Source: Stenotrophomonas_A sp002429615
Lineage (GTDB): Bacteria > Pseudomonadota > Gammaproteobacteria > Xanthomonadales > Xanthomonadaceae
NCBI GenBank assembly: GCA_031987425.1
Contig: DALZZL010000112.1
Coordinates: 1-11,530, forward strand
Direction: 5' to 3'
DNA: 11,530 nucleotides
In this document: positions 1 to 6,678 of the stretch, piece by piece
Numbering within the stretch: position 1 is the stretch's first letter
How the letters are laid out: each line of letters starts with the position of its first letter
Position numbers and translations under genes: made by a program
The notes under the pieces: model-generated
What the model was told of the DNA's origin: nothing
Seen by the model: the letters and a program-made list of their open reading frames with translations, nothing else
Database searches by the model: none

Positions 1-1659
1 GTCGTGGTGGCGGCCGCGGGCGTGGGCGCCTGGCTGTGGCTGCGCCCGCCGGTGCCATCGCGCCCGGCGGTGACCGACGCCTCCATCGCCGTGCGCCCGT
101 TCACCGTCGCCGGCGGACGTGGCGAGGAGCGCTATTTCGCCGATGGCCTGGCCACCGAAGTGCGCAATGCGCTGGCCGGCGTGCCGGGGCTGCGGGTCGC
201 GGCGCCCGCGCAGAGCGATGCGCCGGACCTGGCCGCCTTTGATGCGCAGCGCTGGGGCCGTACCGTGGGCGTGGCGAACGTGCTGGACGCAAACGTGGAG
301 CGCGCGCAGGGCACGTTGCGCGTGCATGCGCGCCTCACCGACACGGGCAGTGGCGCGACGTTGTGGACCGGCAACTACGAACGCGATGCCGCCGATGTGT
401 TCGCCCTGCAGGGCGAATTCGCCAGCGAGGTGGTGCATGCGCTGCTGGGGCGTCTGCCGGACGTTGACCGCCAGCTCGGCAAGCGGCTCGCGCCCACCCG
501 CGACGCGGGCGCCTACGACGCCTACCTGCGTGGCCTGGTCGAACTGCAGCGGCCGCGCGGCGAGGGCAGTTACGAGCGCGCGCTGGACGCCTTCCGCCGC
601 GCGCTCGCCCGCGATCCGCACTTCGCCCGCGCGCAGGCCGGCATCTGCCGGGCCGAGCTGGGGCGGCTGGAATCGATCAGCGATGCGGAGGCATTCCGCC
701 GCGCGCGGGCGGCGTGCACGCAGGCCACGCGCATGGATCCCACGCTGGCCGAAGGGACGTTGGCGATGGCCGAGATCGCGCGCGTCGATGGCGACGCGGC
801 GCAGGCGATGGCGCTGTATCGCAAGGCGCAGGCCGATCCCGCGCTGCGCGCGCAGGCCTACGTGGGCATGGCACGTACCGAAGGCGCGCTCGGCCACGAT
901 GCGCAGGCGCTGGCGCTGTTCCATCAGGCGCTGGCGCTGCGCCCGGGCGATGCGCAGATCTACAAGGCACTCGGCTATCACCACTGGCTGCGCGGCGAAC
1001 TGGGGCCGGCAATCGAGGCCTATCTCGGCGCCACCCAGCTGCAGCCGGACGACAGCGGCCTGTGGAGCAGCCTGGGCGGGCTCTATCTCGCCAATGGCGA
1101 CACCGCGCAGGCCGGGCGGGCGTTCGGCATGTCGTTGTCGATCGAGCCCAATGCGGCGGCGCTGACCAACCTGGGCGCAATGCGTTTCGACGCCGGTGAC
1201 TACGCCCAGGCCGCGGAGATGTTCCAGCGCGCCACGACCCTGCAGCCGGACGACTACCTGCATTGGGGCAACCTGGGCGATGCGCTGGCGGCGTCGCCGA
1301 GTACCGCCGCCAACGCCCTGGCGCCTTACCGCCGCGCCGCCGAGCTGGCGCAGGCCTACGTGCGGGTGAAAGGGGATGATGCCTATGCGCTGGCTGCGCT
1401 GGCCTGGTATCGCGCCAACCTGGGTGACCGCCGCCAGGCGCTGGCTGCGTTGAACGCTGCGCAGGCATCGGGCGACCAGCCGGGCGAGGTCGCGCTGTGG
1501 TGCGCGCAGGTGCTGTTCCTGCTCGACGATGCGCGCGGCGCCAACCGCTGTGTCGGTACCGCGCGGACCCACGGCATTCCCGATGGACGCATTGATGCCC
1601 TGCTCAAGGCGCGCGGCTTCGTCGTGGCGGCGGCGGACGCGCGCATTCCCGGTTCCTAG
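1..1659 (+). CDS. Membrane-anchored TPR protein, 3' part (5' end outside window)
   Basis: The frame is open from the first base and ends at TAG 1657-1659 (552 codons visible). It opens inside a hydrophobic stretch (VVVAAAGVGAWLWL) that looks like a single membrane segment, so the true start is upstream and the GTG codons near the edge are probably internal. After the membrane segment comes a domain of about 125 residues with the pattern SIAVRPF, then YFADGLATEVRNAL, then VPGLRVAAP, ending with LWTGNYERDAADVFALQGEFA. This TolB-N/FlgO-like domain is common in CadC-type winged-helix regulators, and in some kinase or cyclase proteins, ahead of TPRs. From about nt 515 to 1475 there are roughly seven or eight TPR-like units, for example around GHDAQALALFHQALALRPGD and GDYAQAAEMFQRATTLQPDD. 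Two Cys near the C-terminus (codons 1501 and 1549) could pair if this part is periplasmic. I infer a sensor or regulator with a cytoplasmic N-terminal domain not visible here; the signal is unknown. Confidence 0.85.
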   Translation, partial: VVVAAAGVGAWLWLRPPVPSRPAVTDASIAVRPFTVAGGRGEERYFADGLATEVRNALAGVPGLRVAAPAQSDAPDLAAFDAQRWGRTVGVANVLDANVERAQGTLRVHARLTDTGSGATLWTGNYERDAADVFALQGEFASEVVHALLGRLPDVDRQLGKRLAPTRDAGAYDAYLRGLVELQRPRGEGSYERALDAFRRALARDPHFARAQAGICRAELGRLESISDAEAFRRARAACTQATRMDPTLAEGTLAMAEIARVDGDAAQAMALYRKAQADPALRAQAYVGMARTEGALGHDAQALALFHQALALRPGDAQIYKALGYHHWLRGELGPAIEAYLGATQLQPDDSGLWSSLGGLYLANGDTAQAGRAFGMSLSIEPNAAALTNLGAMRFDAGDYAQAAEMFQRATTLQPDDYLHWGNLGDALAASPSTAANALAPYRRAAELAQAYVRVKGDDAYALAALAWYRANLGDRRQALAALNAAQASGDQPGEVALWCAQVLFLLDDARGANRCVGTARTHGIPDGRIDALLKARGFVVAAADARIPGS

Positions 1660-1703
1660 CGTTTCACCCCACCGTGGCGGCGGCCCCAAGCGGAGAACGT
1701 GCA

Positions 1704-2171
1704 ATGAACGTGCGTTGCTGCCTGCCGCTGTGCCTGGGCGCGCTGCTGTGCGCCTGCCCCGCGCATGCCCCCGATGACCTCGCGCCCGGCGAGGTGCCGA
1801 TGTGCCGTGCGACCCCGCCGCCCGCCGGTGTGCCGGCGGTACGCGTGCAGGTCGCCTCCAACGGCGATGCCAACCCGACGCTGTGCGTGATCCGCAGCGG
1901 CACCGAGGTGATCTGGGAAAAGCGTGGCGCCAGTCCTTTCATGCTCAAGTTCAAGCAGGTGCCGGGCGTGCCGGTGGCCGGCTGGCGGCCGGGCGAACCG
2001 GGGCGGTTCACCATTACCGACAGCAGCAAGCAGTTCCCGTCGAGCGGGGTGGGCAGCGACCAGGAAGTGCGCCTGCAGATCAAGGAAGTGACCGCGGCGG
2101 AGGACATCGACTACTGCGTCGCCACCGCGGTGGACTGCGTCGACCCCGGCATCCGCATCCTGCCTAGATGA
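1704..2171 (+). CDS. Small exported protein, possible cupredoxin-like fold, unknown function
   Basis: 155 residues. I chose ATG 1704 because GGAGA at 1692-1696 lies 7 bases ahead and the protein then begins with a signal sequence; an in-frame ATG at 1674 would add ten residues that spoil it. The N-terminus is short and hydrophobic with five Cys among the first 18 residues. Export could end at C18 as a lipoprotein (L15-C16-A17-C18 is an imperfect lipobox) or after A22, but a Pro at +1 argues against the latter. The mature part has four Cys (34, 61, 138, 145), suitable for two disulfides. Its pattern (LCVIRSGTEVIWEKRGASPF, then DYCVATAVDCVDPGIRIL at the end) resembles small beta-sandwich proteins of cupredoxin-like shape, but I see no His/Cys/Met copper-ligand set. 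It begins 44 bases after the TPR gene and is probably co-transcribed. Its last 8 bases overlap the end of rnhB on the other strand. Function unknown. Confidence 0.75.
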   Translation: MNVRCCLPLCLGALLCACPAHAPDDLAPGEVPMCRATPPPAGVPAVRVQVASNGDANPTLCVIRSGTEVIWEKRGASPFMLKFKQVPGVPVAGWRPGEPGRFTITDSSKQFPSSGVGSDQEVRLQIKEVTAAEDIDYCVATAVDCVDPGIRILPR

Positions 2172-2826
2172 GCAGCGCCTCGGGCGCGGGCACGACGACC
2201 ACCTGGCCAAGTGCCTCGCGCACCGGTGCGAAGCTGCGCCGGTGCTCCGGGCACGGGCCATGGCGGCGCAGCGCGTCCAGGTGGGCGGGCGTGCCGTAGC
2301 CCTTGTGCTGGTCGAAGCCGTACTGCGGATGCCGCGCATGCAGGTCGAGCATGTAGCGGTCGCGGGTGACCTTGGCGACGATCGAGGCGGCCATGATCGA
2401 ACGGTCCAGCGCGTCGCCGCCGACCAGCGCCTCGGCGCTGCACGGCAGTGCCTTGGGCACGCGGTTGCCGTCGATGCGCGCATGCTCGGCTACGTGCGCG
2501 ACGCCTTCCAGCGCCAGGCGCATGCCGAGCATCGTGGCCTGGAAGATGTTGAGGCGGTCGACGTCGGCCGGGGTCATCAGCACCACGTGCCAGGCCAGCG
2601 CACGCTCGACGATGCGCGCGTACAGCACGTCGCGGCGCTCGGCGTTGAGCTGCTTGGAATCATCCAGGCCGTTGATGCGGGGCCGCGCCGGGTCGAACAC
2701 CACCGCCGCCACCGCGACCGGGCCGGCGAGCGGGCCGCGACCGGCTTCGTCCACGCCGGCGATGCGCGCAGGCGCGCTCGGCGCGGGCGCGTTGACGAAC
2801 AGCGCGCCGGGCGTGGCGCGCTTCAT
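2164..2826 (-). CDS. rnhB: Ribonuclease HII
   Basis: 220 residues, a usual length for the family. RNase HII cleaves the RNA strand of RNA-DNA hybrids and nicks at single ribonucleotides misincorporated in DNA. Family signatures are all present: GVDEAGRGPLAGPV (24-37), DSKQL (56-60), the IDGN motif at 118-121, GGDAL (136-140), AASIVAKVTRDR (146-157), and YGFDQHKGYGTPAHLDAL followed by HRRSFAPV near the C-terminus. The expected metal-binding acidic set is D26, E27, D119 and D138. The ATG shares an ATGA overlap with the lpxB stop (2823-2826), so translation is probably coupled to lpxB. It is the last gene of the operon. In E. coli dnaE follows; here the next genes are on the opposite strand and the stop codon region overlaps one of them, leaving no intergenic terminator. 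Confidence 0.96.
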   Translation of the reverse strand: MKRATPGALFVNAPAPSAPARIAGVDEAGRGPLAGPVAVAAVVFDPARPRINGLDDSKQLNAERRDVLYARIVERALAWHVVLMTPADVDRLNIFQATMLGMRLALEGVAHVAEHARIDGNRVPKALPCSAEALVGGDALDRSIMAASIVAKVTRDRYMLDLHARHPQYGFDQHKGYGTPAHLDALRRHGPCPEHRRSFAPVREALGQVVVVPAPEALLI

Positions 2827-4055
2827 CCCGGGCGCCTGCCCAGCAGCTCGGCCACGGCATCGGCGGCGCGTGCGGAGGCATCGCGGCGCAGTTCGGCGTG
2901 CAGCTTCAGGTACTTCGGTTGCAGCGCGGCGACCTTCTGCGGCTGCCTGAACCAGTTGACCACCGCGGCGGCCACCTGCGCCGGCGTGCAGTCCTGCTGG
3001 ATCAGCTCCGGCACCAGGTCCTCGCCCGCGAGGATGTTCGGCAGCGCGAAGCGCTGCACCTTGATCAGCCCCAGCATCCGCACGATGCGCGCGGTCAGCG
3101 GGGCGACCTTGTAGCCCACCACCATCGGCCGCTTCACCAGCATCGCCTCCAGCGTGGCGGTGCCGGAGGCCAGCAGCACGACGTCGGCGGCGATCATCGC
3201 GGTGCGCGCCTGGCCATCGAGCAGGTGCGAACGCAGCATCGGCAGCGCCGAGCGCGAGAGGTGTTCGGCCAGCACCGGCTTGACCGCCGCGTTCGCCGCC
3301 GGCACCAGCACCTGCAGGCCGGGGACCTGTTCGGAGACCTGCCAGGCGGCTTCGAAGAAGGTTTCCGCCAGCCGGTTCACTTCGCCCAGCCGGCTGCCCG
3401 GCAGCACCGCCAGCACCGGCGATGACGACGAAATGCCGAGCGCGGCGCGCGCGACATCGCGGTCGGCCTGGTAGTCGATGTCATCGGCCATCGGATGGCC
3501 GACGAAGCGCGCATCCACGCCGTGGCGGGCGTAGATCGGCGGCTCCATCGGGAACAGGCACAGCACCATGTCGGCGCTGGCGCCGATCTTCTCCGCGCGC
3601 TTCTCCTTCCACGCCCATACCGACGGGCTGACGTAATGGACGGTGCGGATGCCGCGCTGCTTGAGCCATTTCTCCACGCCCAGGTTGAAGTCCGGGGCGT
3701 CGATGCCGATGAACACATCCGGCTGCCAGGCCAGCAGGCGCTCGCGCAGTTCGCTGCGCAGCTTGAGCAGGCGCGGCAGGTGGCGCAGCACTTCGACCAG
3801 GCCCATCAACGACAGCTCGCTGGCGTCGAACCAGGTCTCGCAGCCGGCGTTGCGCATGGCGTCGCCGCCGATGCCGACGAACTGCGCGCCGGGGAAGCGC
3901 TCGCGCAGCTGCGCGATCAACCCGGCACCGAGCAGGTCGCCCGAGGTCTCGCCGGCCACCAGCGCGATGCGCGGGGGGCGGGAGGCGGAAGTCGCGGTCG
4001 CGGAGAACCGCGCGGCGATCGAGGGGGAGACCGGTGCCGGGTGTGGGACGCTCAT
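2823..4055 (-). CDS. lpxB: Lipid-A-disaccharide synthase
   Basis: 410 residues. A GT19 glycosyltransferase that joins UDP-2,3-diacylglucosamine to lipid X, forming the beta-1,6 disaccharide of lipid A at the cytoplasmic face of the inner membrane. Motifs: IALVAGETSGD (30-40), FVGIGGDAM, GIDAPDFN (117-124, with D119 matching the catalytic Asp of E. coli LpxB), HYVSPSVWAWK (140-150), FVGHP, LPGSRLGEV (218-226, R222 matching a substrate-binding Arg) and LLASGTATLEAM (294-305). The first 28 residues are an Ala/Ser/Pro-rich extension about 20 residues longer than E. coli's. I kept ATG 4055 because it forms an ATGA overlap with the lpxA stop and no better-placed start with a ribosome site is evident; the extension could still be an artefact of start choice. 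Downstream it overlaps rnhB by 4 bases. Confidence 0.96.
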   Translation of the reverse strand: MSVPHPAPVSPSIAARFSATATSASRPPRIALVAGETSGDLLGAGLIAQLRERFPGAQFVGIGGDAMRNAGCETWFDASELSLMGLVEVLRHLPRLLKLRSELRERLLAWQPDVFIGIDAPDFNLGVEKWLKQRGIRTVHYVSPSVWAWKEKRAEKIGASADMVLCLFPMEPPIYARHGVDARFVGHPMADDIDYQADRDVARAALGISSSSPVLAVLPGSRLGEVNRLAETFFEAAWQVSEQVPGLQVLVPAANAAVKPVLAEHLSRSALPMLRSHLLDGQARTAMIAADVVLLASGTATLEAMLVKRPMVVGYKVAPLTARIVRMLGLIKVQRFALPNILAGEDLVPELIQQDCTPAQVAAAVVNWFRQPQKVAALQPKYLKLHAELRRDASARAADAVAELLGRRPG

Positions 4056-4843
4056 CGCAGCAGCGGACGCTCCGCGTGTTCGATGAAGTCCAGCATGTCC
4101 TTCACGTCGCTGCTGCTTTCGGCCTGTTCGGCCAGCTGCTGCTTGGCCTCGGCCAGCGGCAGGCCGGCGACGTACAGGGTGCGGTAGGCGCGCTTGATCG
4201 CGGCGATGCGCTCGGCATCGAAGCCGCGACGCTTCAGGCCTTCGCTGTTGATGCCACGCGGGCGGCCGAGCGAATCGCTGCCGACCATGGTGAACGGCGG
4301 CACGTCGCCATTGGTCAGCGCGCCCATGCCCAGGAAGGCGTGGGCGCCGATGCGGCAGAACTGGTGCGCGCCGGCGAAGCCGCTGATGATGACGTAGTCG
4401 CCCACGGTGACGTGGCCGGCCAGCGTGGTGTTGTTGGAGAACACGCAGTAGTTGCCGACATGGCAGTCATGCGCCACGTGGGTGTAGGCGAGCATCCAGT
4501 TGTCGTTGCCGATGGTGGTGATGCCACCACCGCCGCCAGTGCCGCGGTTGAGGGTGACGAACTCGCGGAACACGTTGCGGTCGCCGATCACCAGTTCGGT
4601 GCGTTCGCCGGCGAACTTCTTGTCCTGCGGCTCGCCGCCGACGGCGACATGGCCGATGAAACGGTTGTCGCGGCCGATGCGGGTCGGGCCGTGGATGGAG
4701 CAGTGCGGGCCGACCTCGGTGCCTTCGCCGATTTCGACGTCCGCGCCGATGAGGGTGAAGGCGCCGACGCGCACGCCTGCCGCCAGGCGGGCGGACGGGT
4801 CGATCACCGCGGTGGGGTGGATCAGGGGGGCGCTGTCGCTCAT
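4052..4843 (-). CDS. lpxA: Acyl-ACP:UDP-GlcNAc O-acyltransferase
   Basis: 263 residues against 262 in E. coli. It catalyses the first step of lipid A synthesis, 3-O acylation of UDP-GlcNAc from hydroxyacyl-ACP, in the cytoplasm as a trimer with a left-handed beta helix. Hexapeptide repeats run over residues 8-185, followed by the helical tail starting INSEGLKRRGF. The catalytic His is H125 in AHDCHVGN, the same number as in E. coli. M173 occupies the position of E. coli G173, the acyl-chain ruler, and should restrict the enzyme to about C10-C11 chains. The frame is open upstream (to 4912), but ATG 4843 gives the family start and has GGAGG at 4848-4852 just ahead of it. It begins 16 bases after fabZ and overlaps lpxB by ATGA. 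Confidence 0.97.
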   Translation of the reverse strand: MSDSAPLIHPTAVIDPSARLAAGVRVGAFTLIGADVEIGEGTEVGPHCSIHGPTRIGRDNRFIGHVAVGGEPQDKKFAGERTELVIGDRNVFREFVTLNRGTGGGGGITTIGNDNWMLAYTHVAHDCHVGNYCVFSNNTTLAGHVTVGDYVIISGFAGAHQFCRIGAHAFLGMGALTNGDVPPFTMVGSDSLGRPRGINSEGLKRRGFDAERIAAIKRAYRTLYVAGLPLAEAKQQLAEQAESSSDVKDMLDFIEHAERPLLR

Positions 4844-4847
4844 CGTT

Positions 4848-4852
4848 CCTCC
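4848..4852 (-). promoter_or_regulatory. Ribosome binding site deciding the lpxA start
   Basis: On the minus strand this is GGAGG, four bases before ATG 4843 and inside the 16-base fabZ-lpxA gap. It supports the 263-residue LpxA over the 23-residue-longer reading that would start inside fabZ. Confidence 0.7.
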
Positions 4853-4859
4853 GCTAGCC

Positions 4860-5321
4860 TCAGCCCTTGGCACCGGCGCACATGACCTCGGCCGAGGCGA
4901 CGACTTCGCCATTGACCTTGGCTTCGCCGTAGTACCAGCCCATGTTGCGGATCAGGCGCTTCATCTGCACTTCCAGCATCAGCACGTCGCCGGGGACGAC
5001 CTGCTTGTTGAAGCGGGCGTTCTCGACCTTGACCATGTAGAACAGCTTGGACTGCGCATCGCGGCCAAGGCTGAGCTGGGTCATCACGCCGCCGGCCTGG
5101 GCCAGCGCTTCGATGATGAGCACGCCGGGCATGATCGGCCGGCCGGGGAAATGGCCCTGGAAATAGGGCTCATTGATGCTGACATTCTTCTGCGCGACGA
5201 TGCGCTTGGCCTCGACGTCCAGTTCGAGCACCTTGTCCACCAGCAGGAACGGGTAGCGGTGCGGGATCAGCTCCTGGATCTGGGTGACGTCGATCGGCAG
5301 CTGCAGGGTCTCGTCGTTCAT
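4860..5321 (-). CDS. fabZ: 3-hydroxyacyl-[ACP] dehydratase
   Basis: 153 residues, typical of FabZ (E. coli about 151). It dehydrates 3-hydroxyacyl-ACP in fatty acid elongation and so competes with LpxA and LpxD for the same hydroxyacyl-ACP pool, which explains its place between them. Hot-dog fold signatures: LIPHRYPFLLVDKV (18-31), YFQGHFPGRPIMPGVLIIEALAQ (53-75) with the catalytic pair H57 and E71, and FYMVKVENARFNKQVVPGD. ATG 5321 was chosen over the upstream open frame (to 5399) because it begins the family homology, has AAGGAGA at 5326-5332 ahead of it, and makes an ATGA overlap with the lpxD stop. Sixteen bases separate its stop from lpxA. Confidence 0.97.
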   Translation of the reverse strand: MNDETLQLPIDVTQIQELIPHRYPFLLVDKVLELDVEAKRIVAQKNVSINEPYFQGHFPGRPIMPGVLIIEALAQAGGVMTQLSLGRDAQSKLFYMVKVENARFNKQVVPGDVLMLEVQMKRLIRNMGWYYGEAKVNGEVVASAEVMCAGAKG

Positions 5322-6340
5322 TCGTTCTCCTTGCTCACAGCGGCGACGCGACGGGCGAGGGCATCGAGCTGCTTGAAGCGCGCGGCGTTCTTGCGCCACG
5401 TGCGGGTATCGGTCAAAGGGGTGCCGGACGAATATTCGCCCGGCTCGTGGATGGAGTTGCGCACCACCGACTTGCCGGTGATCACGACCTTGTCGCAGAT
5501 CTCCAGGTGGCCGACGACGCCGACATGCCCGCCGAGCAGGCAGTAGCGGCCGATCTTGGCGCTGCCGGCGATGCCGGTGCAGCCGGCGATCGCGCTGTGC
5601 GCGCCGATGTGGCAGTTGTGGGCGATCTGCACGAGGTTGTCGACGCGCACGTCTTCCTCGAGCACGGTGTCTTCGAGCGCGCCGCGGTCGATGCAGGTGT
5701 TGGCGCCGATTTCGCAGTCGTCGCCGATGACGACGCCGCCGAGCTGCGGCACCTTGATCCAGTGGCCGGCATCCATCGCCAGGCCGAAGCCGTCGGCGCC
5801 GATGACCGCGCCGGGGTGGATCTGCACGCGCTTGCCGAGGCGCACGCGGGTGACCAGGGTGACGCGGGCGATCAGCGTGCAGCCGTCGCCGACCACGCAG
5901 TCCTCGCCGATGATCGAGCCGGTGCCGATGACGCAGCCTTCGCCGACGATGCTGCGCGCGCCGATGCTGACGAACGGGCCGACATGGGCGCTGGCGGCGA
6001 CGTGGGCGGTGGGGTCGACCACGGCGAGCGGGTGGATGCCGGGCTCGCGCACCGGGGCCACTTCGAACAGGGCCGAGATCTTGGCGAAGGCGGTGTAGGG
6101 GTCCTTGGCGACCAGGGCGGTGCCCGGGGCGGCTTCGACGTCGTCGGCGCGCATCACCACGACCGCGGCGCGGCTGTCGCCGAGCTGGGCGCGGTAGCGC
6201 GGATTGGCGAGGAAGCTGAGCTGGCCCGGGCCGGCATGGGCGAGGGTGGCGACGCCGTGGATTTCGGTGTCGCCGGCGCCATGCAGCTGCAGGCCGAAGC
6301 GCTCGGCGATCTGTTGGGCGGTATAGGTGGGCATGTTCAC
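5318..6340 (-). CDS. lpxD: UDP-3-O-acylglucosamine N-acyltransferase
   Basis: 340 residues if the GTG at 6340 is used; an ATG two codons on (6334) is equally possible. LpxD N-acylates UDP-3-O-acyl-glucosamine, the third step of lipid A synthesis. The N-terminal uridine-binding domain covers residues 1-105 (TLAHAGPGQLSFLANPRYR at 32-50), hexapeptide repeats cover about 106-290, and an alpha-helical tail binding ACP follows. The catalytic His is H241 in VQIAHNCHIGAHSAIAG, matching E. coli H239. GEYSSGTPL is the conserved end of the helix domain. No good Shine-Dalgarno precedes either start, unlike fabZ and lpxA. It is the first gene after the bamA terminator and so needs its own promoter in the non-coding stretch upstream. 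Confidence 0.95.
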   Translation of the reverse strand: MNMPTYTAQQIAERFGLQLHGAGDTEIHGVATLAHAGPGQLSFLANPRYRAQLGDSRAAVVVMRADDVEAAPGTALVAKDPYTAFAKISALFEVAPVREPGIHPLAVVDPTAHVAASAHVGPFVSIGARSIVGEGCVIGTGSIIGEDCVVGDGCTLIARVTLVTRVRLGKRVQIHPGAVIGADGFGLAMDAGHWIKVPQLGGVVIGDDCEIGANTCIDRGALEDTVLEEDVRVDNLVQIAHNCHIGAHSAIAGCTGIAGSAKIGRYCLLGGHVGVVGHLEICDKVVITGKSVVRNSIHEPGEYSSGTPLTDTRTWRKNAARFKQLDALARRVAAVSKENE

Positions 6341-6347
6341 GGGGCGA

Positions 6348-6353
6348 AGTTTA
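6348..6353 (-). promoter_or_regulatory. Possible -10 element close to the lpxD start
   Basis: On the minus strand this reads TAAACT (4 of 6 to TATAAT) and ends 7 bases before the GTG at 6340. Initiation 6-7 bases downstream would give a nearly leaderless lpxD mRNA, in keeping with the missing Shine-Dalgarno. No clear -35 hexamer lies at normal spacing, so this is a weak inference. Confidence 0.2.
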
Positions 6354-6367
6354 GCCGCTCGCAGCGT

Positions 6368-6423
6368 GGGACGGGGCGATGCGGGTCGGTATGGGGGGGC
6401 TGCGGCTTCGGGGTGGGAGTGGG
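6368..6423 (+). other. G-run-rich stretch, possible G-quadruplex
   Basis: The plus strand carries G runs at 6368-6370, 6373-6376, 6383-6385, 6393-6399 (seven G), 6410-6413, 6415-6417 and 6421-6423. The last four runs have loops of 10, 1 and 3 bases. The plus strand is the template for lpxD, so any quadruplex would form on the template strand just upstream of the gene. Such runs are not rare at this base composition, so the functional claim is weak. Confidence 0.3.
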
Positions 6424-6469
6424 TGTGTCGCGATCTGCAGCTATGGCGGTTCCGTTGCTATCGCGCGGC

Positions 6470-6577
6470 GGCCGGGGGCCATGCCCTGGTGGGGGACGCC
6501 AAAAACCGCGTCCATGCGGGGCTCGAAGGGCGACATCCATGTCGCCCTACGCCCCCGCCAGGGCATGACCCCCGGCC
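6470..6577 (-). repeat. Nested inverted repeat, GTAG-type REP-like element
   Basis: Outer arms at 6470-6495 and 6552-6577 (26 bases each) are inverted copies with 24 of 26 positions complementary. Nested inside, close to the right arm, is a perfect 10-base inverted repeat (arms 6527-6536 and 6539-6548) separated by two bases. Read on the minus strand it is headed by GTAG (6550-6547), the arrangement of GTAG-class REP palindromes described in Stenotrophomonas and relatives and mobilised by RAYT (TnpA-REP) proteins. A third small stem lies at 6506-6509/6516-6519 and on the minus strand is followed at once by five T. No open reading frame is carried. Copy number elsewhere in the genome cannot be seen from this window. 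Confidence 0.7.
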
Positions 6578-6602
6578 ACCCGACAGATCGCCGCGACCGG
6601 CT

Positions 6603-6636
6603 AAAAAAAGCAAAAGCCGCGGCATGGGCCGCGGCT
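6603..6636 (-). terminator. Intrinsic terminator after bamA
   Basis: On the minus strand a 9-base-pair perfect GC-rich stem (arms 6628-6636 and 6615-6623, 4-base loop 6624-6627) is followed by TTTGC and then seven T (6609-6603). This is a textbook rho-independent terminator about 80 bases after the bamA stop. It should separate bamA transcription from the lpxD-rnhB operon unless read-through occurs. Confidence 0.88.
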
Positions 6637-6678
6637 CGCTGGGAAACCATCTGGAGCTGAGCCCCCTTTGTTAAGGCG

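Noticed and set aside
119..1165. Plus-strand 348-codon frame within the TPR gene
   Set aside because: Arg/Trp/Ala-rich out-of-frame translation; TPR and TolB-N-like signatures are all in frame 1.
4844..4912. N-terminal extension of LpxA
   Set aside because: The extra 23 residues lie inside fabZ and lack homology; ATG 4843 has a good ribosome site and matches the family start.
6425..6453. Possible second sigma-E promoter ahead of lpxD (GGAACC on the minus strand)
   Set aside because: The -35 is imperfect and the sequence at 15-16 bases spacing (GCGACA region) matches the -10 at only about two of six positions.
5447..6568. Plus-strand open frame (373 codons) antisense to lpxD
   Set aside because: It is a shadow of the hexapeptide-repeat codons of lpxD: an Asp/Ala/Val/Gly-rich product with no recognisable domain, running into the repeat region.
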